The translations under genes and the position numbers were made by a program. From NCBI GenBank assembly GCA_021801025.1, contig JAJYYK010000010.1, forward strand, positions 26,818 to 90,817: a stretch of 64,000 bases of DNA, in the 5' to 3' direction. Shown one piece after another: positions 38,558 to 46,427 of the stretch. Under the pieces are notes generated by a model. The model did not search any database. It had not been told where the DNA came from and saw only the letters and a list, made by a program, of their open reading frames with translations. How positions within the stretch are numbered: the stretch's first letter is position 1; the number at the start of each line of letters is the position of its first letter. Source of the DNA: Pseudomonadota bacterium. Its GTDB lineage: Bacteria; Pseudomonadota; Gammaproteobacteria; Burkholderiales; Sulfuriferulaceae.

Positions 38558-38752
38558 CTAGAATCTCCGCATTGAAAACCGCACCCGTTTTATCTGTCTT
38601 AAAAACACCGAACCGACTACTTCATCTTATGAAATACCTTATCCGCCAAATAATATTACTTTATAAACAAAATGATAATACAAAAATAATCAGAAAGCCG
38701 CACCATATCAAACACACTTCATTAAAAATTTAAATTAAATTGAAAATTACCC

Positions 38753-38779
38753 TAAAGTTTTACAAAATACTGGCGTTAA
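38753..38779 (+). promoter_or_regulatory. Sigma-28 (FliA) promoter inside the region upstream of flhD
   Basis: TAAAGTTT (38753-38760) matches the sigma-28 -35 element in all 8 positions. After exactly 11 bases comes GGCGTTAA (38772-38779), which matches 6 of 8 positions of the -10 element GCCGATAA. No gene follows within 600 bases, so either flhDC has a long leader under FliA feedback or the product is a small RNA ending near 39114. Confidence 0.55.
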
Positions 38780-39080
38780 CAGACAACCAGCTAATTATTT
38801 TTTGCGGGTGTTAAAACCATTTGGATCAGGTTTTATCTTGCTGGCTTAATTAATTAGTGATGTTTTGATATGGCCAGCGCGACAAGTTTATCTGTCACGA
38901 CAATACGCAACGTCAAATATTTAACCCAAATAGGCCTCAGAACGCGAGATTGAGATGATGATCTGCATTCAGGAATGAGCTTAGCGTACCAATAAACATG
39001 AGGGCGATTATCCCGGCAAGATAAAGGAATAAATTTTTTAAAACATCACAATAAACATCACGGCGAAGCTTGGCTAAAAA

Positions 39081-39114
39081 AAGCCCTGCTCCTTGTTGCC
39101 CCTTGTGAGGGCTT
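39081..39114 (+). terminator. Terminator-like hairpin between the sigma-28 site and flhD
   Basis: AAGCCCT (39081-39087) pairs with AGGGCTT (39108-39114) across a 20-base loop, with A-rich sequence before and AAATTTT after. The stem is short and the loop long, so termination is uncertain. Confidence 0.35.
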
Positions 39115-39395
39115 AAATTTTAGTTGCGAGGTCTTTATTTTCTTACAGGATTTATTTAAGTTTTTTTTGGCATACCGCCATAAGCCATGCGTGGCTTAAG
39201 ATTCTTCACATCTTAATTTCATCATCCAGTATTTTTGGTTTGTATTTGCGCGCCTGTAAGACAGACGCCGTCTTATTGAGCCCGCCTTTTACGCACATAA
39301 AATACAGATCGCCTCCTATTTGCGCAAAACTGTTCTCCATTCAATATGCTAACCAGGTTGCACGATACTTTTAATTTGGTTTTCAAGGAGTTCAA

Positions 39396-39713
39396 ATGAC
39401 TATAAACGATATATTGGCAGAAATTCGTGACGCCAATTTAAGCTACCTGATGCTGGCTCAACAGATGATACGCGCCGACAAACCAACTGCTATTTTTCGC
39501 TTGGGTGTCGATGCACAAATTGCAGATTTACTTGAAGGACTGAGTAATTCGCAACTGCTTAAGTTAGCCAGCACCAACATGATGCTGGCCCGATTCCGTT
39601 TTGATGACAGCGCGATTTTAAATATGCTCACCGGCTACAATAAAGACCGTTCTTTGGCACATTCCCATGCGGCTATTTTAATGGCCGGTCAGGCTGTGGA
39701 AGAAATCGCTTAA
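39396..39713 (+). CDS. flhD: Flagellar master regulator subunit FlhD
   Basis: This protein forms the FlhD4C2 complex that activates early flagellar genes. The 105-residue protein has the family sequence ILAEIRDANLSYLMLAQQMI and DKPTAIFRLGVD. A strong ribosome-binding site precedes the ATG. flhC follows after 27 bases. In betaproteobacteria FlhDC also controls other traits, so the large regulatory region upstream is of interest. Confidence 0.97.
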   Translation: MTINDILAEIRDANLSYLMLAQQMIRADKPTAIFRLGVDAQIADLLEGLSNSQLLKLASTNMMLARFRFDDSAILNMLTGYNKDRSLAHSHAAILMAGQAVEEIA

Positions 39714-39740
39714 GCACAGCTTCACAGGAAACCCTTCCAT

Positions 39741-40295
39741 ATGGCAAAAATCAGCGTAGTGACCGAAGCCCAGGAAATTCAACTGGCGATTGAAATGATA
39801 CAACTGGGTGCGCGTCTCCAGCTATTGGAGTCCGAAACATCACTTTCACGAGAACGTCTCGTGAAACTCTACAAAGAACTGAAACATGCCTCACCGCCAA
39901 AGGGCATGTTGCCATTTTCAACCGACTGGTTTTTAACCTGGCAACCCAATATACATTCTTCGATATTCCTTAATATCTACCAGTATCTGATACAGCATGC
40001 GGAAATCCAGGGCATACAAGCGATCATGCGCGCATACCAACTGTATCTGGAGCAGCTGGAAACCGTCAATGAAACTGATGAAGCACTCCTCTCATTAACC
40101 CGAGCCTGGACGCTGGTACGATTTATTGAACGCAATATGCTGACCACCACCCTTTGCACAAAGTGTCACGGGCGTTTTGTGATTGATCGCTTTGATTTAA
40201 ATAGCCACTATGTCTGCGGCTTATGCCATTTACCCTCACGCGCAGGTAAAACCAAAAAATTACGTGAAGAAACAGCACGCACAGTTTTACTTTAG
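39741..40295 (+). CDS. flhC: Flagellar master regulator subunit FlhC
   Basis: This DNA-contacting partner of FlhD is 184 residues long. It has the N-terminal helical part (AIEMIQLGARLQLLESETSLSRERL) and the zinc-binding domain with two cysteine pairs (CTKC and CGLC, about 140-163). It is co-transcribed with flhD. Confidence 0.97.
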   Translation: MAKISVVTEAQEIQLAIEMIQLGARLQLLESETSLSRERLVKLYKELKHASPPKGMLPFSTDWFLTWQPNIHSSIFLNIYQYLIQHAEIQGIQAIMRAYQLYLEQLETVNETDEALLSLTRAWTLVRFIERNMLTTTLCTKCHGRFVIDRFDLNSHYVCGLCHLPSRAGKTKKLREETARTVLL

Positions 40296-40346
40296 TTCTT
40301 AACAACAAGGCTTCCGGCCTGCCATTCATGTTTATCAAGTCTATTT

Positions 40347-41147
40347 TTGTTAAAATTCAATTTATTTTCCAGCTTTAACTGGATAGCCTCGATTCGTCAT
40401 TTACCTGCAACGCGAGCATTCGCAGCACAAGGTTTTGCATTGCTGTCAGTCGGGATACTTTGGCAAATTTGGGAATATTTGATTCCCTCACCGTCATTTA
40501 CCCTTGGCATGGCAGTGTTGGCGCAGGGTTTACTGGCTGCCTTGTTTAGCCGCTGGTTCAAGCTGGCGGTTTGGTGGTGGTTGATTCAATTCCTGCTCCC
40601 ATTGGCTTTACTTGTCACATTCACACTCCATTTACCCGCATTCCTGTTCCTGTCCGGATTTTTATTGTTGCTGGTTTTATATGGGCACACATTTCGAACC
40701 CAGGTCCCTTACTACCCTTCAAATCGCGCAACATGGGACGCCATTGTGCAATTTCTGCCAGCAGACCGATCATTTAAACTGATTGATACAGGAAGCGGAA
40801 CAGGGGGGTTGGTGTTAAATTTAGCCGCACGATATCCGAATAGTGAGATAATCGGCGTGGAGTTAGCGCCGCTACTTTGGCTGTTCAGTAAATTGCGGGC
40901 ACGCTTCACTCGCAGTCGGGCGCAATTTATACGAGCAGACTATCATCATTTCGATTTTTCCCAATTCGATATTGTGTTCGCTTATTTATCTCCGGCTGCC
41001 ATGCCGACTTTATGGCAAAAAGCGCATCGGGAAATGCGTCCGGGTACCATACTGCTGAGTAATGAGTTTTTTATTTCGGAAAAAGCAGCTGATGCCATCA
41101 TCCAGACCGAGGGTATGCGTGTGCCACTTTATGCATGGCATATGTAA
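40347..41147 (+). CDS. Membrane-anchored SAM-dependent methyltransferase-like protein
   Basis: This 266-residue protein has four predicted membrane segments in its first half (about 25-45, 52-70, 73-92 and 97-112), followed by a class I methyltransferase fold. Motif I is LIDTGSGTGGLVLNLAARYP, followed by an acidic residue (GVE) and DIVFAYLSP. The only usable start is TTG at 40347, with no clear ribosome-binding site, so the N-terminus is uncertain. It lies between flhC and motA. Similar proteins are often found as orphans next to flagellar genes in betaproteobacteria. The substrate is unknown. Confidence 0.7.
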   Translation: MLKFNLFSSFNWIASIRHLPATRAFAAQGFALLSVGILWQIWEYLIPSPSFTLGMAVLAQGLLAALFSRWFKLAVWWWLIQFLLPLALLVTFTLHLPAFLFLSGFLLLLVLYGHTFRTQVPYYPSNRATWDAIVQFLPADRSFKLIDTGSGTGGLVLNLAARYPNSEIIGVELAPLLWLFSKLRARFTRSRAQFIRADYHHFDFSQFDIVFAYLSPAAMPTLWQKAHREMRPGTILLSNEFFISEKAADAIIQTEGMRVPLYAWHM

Positions 41148-41164
41148 GTTTCCGGGAAACCGTG

Positions 41165-41191
41165 TCAAGTTCGCCAATAAATAACCGCTAT
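41165..41191 (+). promoter_or_regulatory. Candidate sigma-28 promoter of motAB
   Basis: TCAAGTTC (41165-41172, 6 of 8) and ACCGCTAT (41184-41191, 5 of 8) are separated by exactly 11 bases. In enteric bacteria motAB is sigma-28-dependent, which supports the reading. The same stretch also offers a sigma-70 TATAAT (41189-41194). Confidence 0.4.
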
Positions 41192-41263
41192 AATGACAAT
41201 GGGTTAAAACGAGCGATTTGAATCATGATGAATTTGGCCTTCGATGATGACGAGGAGTAGTGG

Positions 41264-42124
41264 GTGTTAGTAATTATTGGCTATTTGGTAGTACTGGGCG
41301 CCGTTTTCGGTGGTTTTGCGATGGCAGGCGGCCATTTAGCAGCATTATTACAGCCTATAGAGCTGCTGATGATCGCAGGCGGGGCAGGCGGCGCGTTCTT
41401 TGTAGGCAACAACAGCAAATCCATTAAAGCCACCCTGAAAGCCCTGCCGTCTGTATTCAAGGGGTCGAGCTATACCAAAGCACTGTACCTGGATTTACTC
41501 GCATTACTCTATGAAATTTTAGGTAAGGTACGTAAAGAAGGCTTGATGTCGATCGAGGGTGATATCGAAAACCCGGAATCCAGCGCCTTGTTCAGTAAAT
41601 ACCCTGCTGTCTTGCATAACCACCACGTCATCGAATTCATGACAGACTATCTGCGCCTAATGGTATCGGGCAACATGGATGCCTTTCAAATCGAAAACCT
41701 GATGGACAATGAACTGGAAACGCATCATCACGAAGGTTCTGTGCCTGTGCATATCATCTCGAAAATGGGGGATGGTTTGCCCGCTTTCGGTATCGTTGCT
41801 GCGGTAATGGGTGTCGTCCACACCATGGAGTCAGTCGGTGCACCGCCCAGCGAACTGGGAATAATGATCGCTCACGCGCTGGTGGGCACTTTCCTGGGTA
41901 TTTTATTGGCCTATGGCTTTGTTGGACCGTTATCGGGTTTACTGGAACAAAAGTTGGATGAGTCGAGCAAAATGCTGCAATGCGTGAAAATCACCCTGCT
42001 TGCCAGCTTAAACGGCTATGCACCCGCTTTGGCAGTAGAATTTGGACGCAAAGTACTGTATTCCACAGAACGCCCCAGCTTTATAGAACTGGAAGACCAT
42101 GTTAAGCAGACCAAGGCAAAATAA
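41264..42124 (+). CDS. motA: Flagellar motor stator protein MotA
   Basis: This is the proton-channel stator subunit of the first motor set, 286 residues with four membrane segments (about 3-22, 33-52, 170-190 and 200-222). The family phrases AGGHLAALLQPIELLMIAGG (MotA rather than MotC type), VPVHIISKMGDGLPAFGIVAAVMG and GTFLGILLAYGFVGPL are present. The start is GTG at 41264, with GAGGAG 6 bases before it. motB follows 20 bases later. Confidence 0.96.
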   Translation: MLVIIGYLVVLGAVFGGFAMAGGHLAALLQPIELLMIAGGAGGAFFVGNNSKSIKATLKALPSVFKGSSYTKALYLDLLALLYEILGKVRKEGLMSIEGDIENPESSALFSKYPAVLHNHHVIEFMTDYLRLMVSGNMDAFQIENLMDNELETHHHEGSVPVHIISKMGDGLPAFGIVAAVMGVVHTMESVGAPPSELGIMIAHALVGTFLGILLAYGFVGPLSGLLEQKLDESSKMLQCVKITLLASLNGYAPALAVEFGRKVLYSTERPSFIELEDHVKQTKAK

Positions 42125-42144
42125 TCAAGCATAAGTGAGAATAA

Positions 42145-43068
42145 ATGATGGCTGAAGTACGTCCCATTATTGTAAAGCGGATCAATAAAGTTGCCGGTGG
42201 CCACCATGGCGGTGCCTGGAAAATCGCTTATGCGGATTTCGTTACTGCGATGATGGCCTTTTTCTTGCTCATGTGGTTATTGGGTTCAACATCCAAGGGC
42301 GATTTACAAGGGATTGCCGCCTATTTTGCGACACCTTTACGGGTGGCAATGTCCGGTGGTTCGGGCAGCGGAGACAGTTCCAGCGTCATCAGAGGCGGCG
42401 GTAAGGATTTAACGCGGGAAGAGGGGCAGGTCACCAAAGCGACCAATCCGCTACAAAAGAAAACTTTTGATTTAAAAAGTGCGCAGGCCGATCTGGAGCG
42501 TCTGGAAGCAAAGCGTCTGGAAGGCCTGAAAGCGCAGATTAGCGCAGCGATCGACGCCAATCCCATGCTGAAGCAATTCAAAAACCAGCTGTTACTCGAC
42601 ATCACCACGGAAGGCTTGCGAATACAGATCGTAGATGAAAAAAATCGGCCCATGTTCGCCTCTGCGAGCGCAGAATTGCAACCCTACACCAAGGTCATTT
42701 TACACGCCATAGGTAAAATGCTTAATACGGTACCCAATAAAATCAGTTTAGCCGGTCATACCGACGCGACACCCTATGCGAATGGCGGAACCGCTTACAG
42801 CAATTGGGAACTGTCTACCGACCGGGCCAATGCTGCACGGCGCGAATTGATCACCGGCGGGATGGATGAGGACAAGATGCTTCGTGTGGTGGGTCTGGCA
42901 TCAGCGATTCCGTACAATAATGTGGACCCGTTTAACCCCATCAATCGCCGAATCAGCATTATCGTCATGAATAAGAGAACGGAAGACGCCATTGTTAATG
43001 ACAACGGCGGGTTATCGGCTACAGACGAAAAAGCACTGAAAGTGGGTTTGTCGGCACCGGCGAAATAG
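42145..43068 (+). CDS. motB: Flagellar motor stator protein MotB
   Basis: This 307-residue stator subunit anchors the motor to peptidoglycan. It has the N-terminal segment GGAWKIAYADFVTAMMAFF, with the proton-carrying Asp, one membrane segment (about 28-47), a plug region, and an OmpA-like domain (about 150-275, LAGHTDATPY, NWELSTDRANAARREL, NRRISIIVM). Two ATG codons in tandem (42145, 42148) make the exact start uncertain by one residue. Confidence 0.96.
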   Translation: MMAEVRPIIVKRINKVAGGHHGGAWKIAYADFVTAMMAFFLLMWLLGSTSKGDLQGIAAYFATPLRVAMSGGSGSGDSSSVIRGGGKDLTREEGQVTKATNPLQKKTFDLKSAQADLERLEAKRLEGLKAQISAAIDANPMLKQFKNQLLLDITTEGLRIQIVDEKNRPMFASASAELQPYTKVILHAIGKMLNTVPNKISLAGHTDATPYANGGTAYSNWELSTDRANAARRELITGGMDEDKMLRVVGLASAIPYNNVDPFNPINRRISIIVMNKRTEDAIVNDNGGLSATDEKALKVGLSAPAK

Positions 43069-43320
43069 GATGTCAGGCAACTTTTTAGTACTCGACCAGT
43101 TCGTAATTTTTTGAGAACTGACAGGAGCGAATACGGGGACGTTGGTGGGTTGATACACTTAACGACTTAAATCAACTTTAAAGTATTACGCTTTTATCCC
43201 CGCTCTTTTGGGAAGCGAGTTAAGGCATTTACCCCAATATTGCTGGTCGCTATATTTGCAAATAACCCAGTAAAAATAAAGCGTTCCAAGTCGAAAACTT
43301 TGTGATGTGAGTCTCAGTAA

Positions 43321-45150
43321 TTGAAAAAAATTTCTCGTAATGAACTGTGCCCCTGCGGCAGCGGAAAAAAGTATAAACTTTGCTGCGCGCATAAAAACCT
43401 TATCAGCGCAGTCAATCCGCATTCCATTGAAACAGGGGGTGCAACGATCACAACAAAGCTTAATCTTGCGATAAAACACCATCAAGGCGGACGAATTGCA
43501 GAAGCAGAAATTATTTATCAGCAAATACTCGAAGAAGAACCTGGTCATGCCGATGCACTAAATTTATCCGGTCTCATTGCCCATCAACAGGGAAATAACG
43601 ACATTGCAATTCACCTCATTACCAGGGCAATCAACGCAAAACCATCGGATCAACATTATTATTACAACCTGGGGGTTGTGTTGCAGGCCCATGACCGGGT
43701 AAAAGATGCAATTACCTGTTACCGGCAGGCACTCGCAATCCAGCCGGATTATATCGAGGTTTACCCCAATCTGGGGGCTGCGCTTCAGGCCCAGAACCAA
43801 CCAGATGAAGCAATTGCCTGTTATCTGCAGGCACTTTCAATCCGTCCCAATGATGCCAAGTCATACAGCAACCTTGGCCTTGCCCTCCAGGCCAAAGACC
43901 GGCTGGAAGAAGCAATTACCTGCTTTAAGCAGGCGCTTTCGATCCAGCCAGATTATGCTGAAGCATATAGCAACCTGGGCGTAGCTCTTCAGGCTCAGGG
44001 TCGACTGGACGAGACAGTCGCCTGCTTTCGGCAGGCACTGCTGATCAAACCAAATTACGCCAAGGTCTATTATAATTTGGGAACGGTTCTCCCGGACCAG
44101 GGTTGGCTGAACGACGCGATTGCCTGCTACCGACAGGCACTCTTAATCCAGCCGAATTATGCCCAGGCACGCTTTAATCTTGCACTTATCCTGCTTCAGC
44201 TTGAACAGTTTGATGAAGGATGGATATGCTATGAAGCCCGTTTTGACAAAAATAAGCCCAACCGCAGCACTGAAATACCTGACTTGCCCTGCCCGCGCTG
44301 GTTAGGTGAGGATCTGCACGGCAAATCGATCATCATCTGGCCGGAACAGGGGATGGGGGACGAAATTCAGAGCGCTCGATTTATCCCGCTTTTGAAGAAG
44401 CTCGGCGCAGAAAAGGTTGCTTTGGTCTGCAAAAGTCCGTTGAAAGCACTTTTTCATTCCTTGCCTGATGCCGATCTGGTCATCGCTGAATCTGAAGCAG
44501 CACAGCTTGTGGGCTATGATTTCTGGGAATTCCAGATGAGCCTTCCCATGCATTTCAAAACGAACCTCGACACCATTCCAGACAGGCTGCCGTACCTTGC
44601 CGCAGATGAAATCAAACGGAAATACTGGTCTGAACAGCTTCCTGCCGTCGGTCTGAAAGTTGGCTTGGTGTGGAAAGGATCGGAAACCCACCCAAATGAC
44701 GCGAAGCGCTCGCTGCCCGGGCTTGCTACGCTTGCTCCGCTCTGGTCGGTACCCGAAATCAGCTTCATCAGTTTGCAAAAGGGACAGGGGGAGGATGAGG
44801 CATCCCATCCGCCTGCCGGGCAGCCGCTGATTCATCTGGGGTCACAAATCAAGGATTTCTCCGATTCCGCAGCCATTGTGTCGCAACTCGATCTGGTGAT
44901 CTGTGTTGATACCGCCATAGCTCACCTTACCGGCGCACTGGGGAAACCATGCTGGGTATTGTTACCCAGCACGGGTACGGATTGGCGCTGGCTGAAAGCC
45001 CGTAAAGATTCTCCCTGGTATCCCGGCTCGATGCATTTGTTTCGTCAAACGGACAAGGGAAATTGGGACGAAGTTGTGGCACAACTCGCTGATATGCTGG
45101 TGAAATTTCGACATGCATCCTCACCATTCGCACACAAATTAAGGTACTGA
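43321..45150 (+). CDS. SEC-C / TPR / glycosyltransferase-like protein
   Basis: The 609-residue protein has an N-terminal SEC-C zinc motif (LCPCGSGKKYKLCC, Cys10, 12, 21, 22), about seven TPR repeats (about 45-285, e.g. PDYAEAYSNLGVALQAQGRL) and a C-terminal domain like glycosyltransferase family 9/41 (WPEQGMGDEIQSARFIPLL, KVGLVWKGSETHPNDAKRS, CVDTAIAHLTGALGKP). Such TPR-linked enzymes are often protein O-glycosyltransferases. Between motAB and fliC, it may glycosylate flagellin (inference). The start is TTG at 43321 with a weak ribosome-binding site. The 3' end overlaps the convergent methyltransferase gene by 12 bases. Confidence 0.84.
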   Translation: MKKISRNELCPCGSGKKYKLCCAHKNLISAVNPHSIETGGATITTKLNLAIKHHQGGRIAEAEIIYQQILEEEPGHADALNLSGLIAHQQGNNDIAIHLITRAINAKPSDQHYYYNLGVVLQAHDRVKDAITCYRQALAIQPDYIEVYPNLGAALQAQNQPDEAIACYLQALSIRPNDAKSYSNLGLALQAKDRLEEAITCFKQALSIQPDYAEAYSNLGVALQAQGRLDETVACFRQALLIKPNYAKVYYNLGTVLPDQGWLNDAIACYRQALLIQPNYAQARFNLALILLQLEQFDEGWICYEARFDKNKPNRSTEIPDLPCPRWLGEDLHGKSIIIWPEQGMGDEIQSARFIPLLKKLGAEKVALVCKSPLKALFHSLPDADLVIAESEAAQLVGYDFWEFQMSLPMHFKTNLDTIPDRLPYLAADEIKRKYWSEQLPAVGLKVGLVWKGSETHPNDAKRSLPGLATLAPLWSVPEISFISLQKGQGEDEASHPPAGQPLIHLGSQIKDFSDSAAIVSQLDLVICVDTAIAHLTGALGKPCWVLLPSTGTDWRWLKARKDSPWYPGSMHLFRQTDKGNWDEVVAQLADMLVKFRHASSPFAHKLRY

Positions 45151-45924
45151 ATTAGTGCGAATGAGGTGCTGGGCAAATTCCGGCATTTCCCGGAATAACA
45201 GATGCAGGCCGCTATTGAAATGCGCCAGCGTGAAGGTGAATTTTTGAGCCAGCGCTTGCAGACTTTGGAGGGAATGGATGGTGACATGCCCGTTCCTGGG
45301 TCCGGCATACCACCAGGAGAGTCCCATATCATCAATATCCTGTGGTTGGGTCAAGGTGGAAAATATAACAATACCACCTGGTTTCAGCAAGCTATCAATT
45401 TCTTGCAGCGTATGATAGGGATTGACGCTGTGTTCGAATACCTCAAAACTAAAAATACAGTCGTAACGTCTGTTTGGCTTCACGGAGTAAGCTGATGAAA
45501 AAGGGTCATATGTATCGACATCTGAAAAACCTGACGCTTCCAGCAATCTTTCCAGCAACCCGTTCCCACCGCCGTAATCCAAAATACTGATATGCTTCTG
45601 TTGGGAGAACAAGGCAGTAATGCCTTCAGCGAAGCTTTTCGGGCGTACCGACACATAATCAGGATCCACCAGTATATAATCACCATTGTAAATATAAGTC
45701 AGGAAATCCTGTTCCGTAAAATTGTCAAAAAGTATTGTGAAAATCAATTGACAAGCGGGACAGCGAAAATAATATACAGGGATCCCGGAAATTGGCAACA
45801 CATGTTTGTTTCGTTGCACTTCACAATTCTTGTTAAAATCAACGACGCCGTATAAAGTCGCCGTTTCGCTACAACATTTGCAGGGGGTTGTATTCACAGT
45901 CAGTTTTTTAAATTTTTTAAACAT
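45139..45924 (-). CDS. SAM-dependent methyltransferase with N-terminal cysteine knuckles
   Basis: This 261-residue protein has a zinc-ribbon-like N-terminus (CKCC and FRCPACQ) followed by a class I methyltransferase domain (ISILDYGGGNGLLERLLEASG motif I, FSFEVFEH, LLKPGGIVIFSTLT). This arrangement is common in sugar-modifying methyltransferases of glycan clusters. It is convergent with the TPR/glycosyltransferase gene and overlaps it by 12 bases. A role in finishing a flagellin glycan is possible but not shown. Confidence 0.8.
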   Translation of the reverse strand: MFKKFKKLTVNTTPCKCCSETATLYGVVDFNKNCEVQRNKHVLPISGIPVYYFRCPACQLIFTILFDNFTEQDFLTYIYNGDYILVDPDYVSVRPKSFAEGITALFSQQKHISILDYGGGNGLLERLLEASGFSDVDTYDPFSSAYSVKPNRRYDCIFSFEVFEHSVNPYHTLQEIDSLLKPGGIVIFSTLTQPQDIDDMGLSWWYAGPRNGHVTIHSLQSLQALAQKFTFTLAHFNSGLHLLFREMPEFAQHLIRTNSVP

Positions 45925-46427
45925 ATTTTTATTCAGGCACTATCGCGCAATCAACTCATTGTGCGCATACTACACTTCCCCGCATGACATGTCCAAGCCA
46001 CTTCCAGAACAGAAGATGGATGAAAGTGAGTAGTTTTTAATGCTCATATTTTGGCATTCATTTTAATTAATACGAAAACACTTTTAACTACATAATTTAT
46101 CATAATTTACAGGTAAAATGAGCGCGTTAAAGAATTGAAGCGATACGGGATCACACGTCCCAGAGTAAGGGTAGAAGACCCAGCAATGAGGTCACCGGCC
46201 TTCAGGGCGGAGTTCGGCGCTCCTGCCGGCCTGAAGGCCGGGGTTTTAAACCAGCAAGGAAAAAGGATAAAGGGCGAAGCGACTAACACAAGTACCCAAT
46301 CCGTATTTATTCCACTTCGAGACAAGCGTTTAGTGGACGATCCATCTCGTGAGAGACTGTCCATTTAATAGCGAAGACATTGCGGAACGGTCTCACAGAA
46401 CACAAATGGGGCACAATGTTTAATTAA
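45925..46427. other. Intergenic region with repeat copy 3
   Basis: This 503-base gap separates a minus-strand methyltransferase gene from a plus-strand kinase gene, so it must hold both promoters. It is AT-rich except for the repeat at 46182-46270. An open frame at 46135-46368 runs straight through the repeat and is not considered a gene. No clear promoter pair was picked. Confidence 0.5.
46182..46270 (+). repeat. Interspersed palindromic repeat, copy 3 (internal deletion)
   Basis: This 89-base copy has the same left start (CAGCAATGAGGTCACCGGCC) and the same right arm and 3' end as copies 1 and 2. It lacks about 20 bases between two CAGG-containing words, consistent with slippage between short direct repeats. 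The left arm is therefore incomplete, so the hairpin is weaker than in copies 1 and 2. Confidence 0.87.

Larger units (their letters stand above)
38558..39395 (+). other. 838-base gene-free region upstream of flhD
   Basis: No protein gene with a start codon is convincing here on either strand. The stretch is AT-rich up to about 38760, then mixed. It contains a strong sigma-28 promoter match (38753-38779), a terminator-like hairpin (39081-39114), a smaller hairpin (TAAGAC/GTCTTA, 39257-39275) and the flhD ribosome-binding site AAGGAG (9 bases before the ATG). The length is normal for flhDC, whose long upstream region collects many regulators in enteric bacteria. Confidence 0.6.

Noticed and set aside
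38937..39116. Minus-strand open stretch of about 50 codons with a good membrane-like segment (LFLYLAGIIALMFIGTL)
   Set aside because: It has no ATG, GTG or TTG start before the hydrophobic part and no ribosome-binding site. It could be a gene remnant but cannot be supported.
41225..41260. 11-codon frame (MMNLAFDDDEE) just before motA, containing its ribosome-binding site
   Set aside because: Too short and without comparative support. It is probably chance.
46135..46368. 77-codon open frame covering repeat copy 3
   Set aside because: The coding potential comes from the repeat itself, and no homologous frame exists in the other copies.
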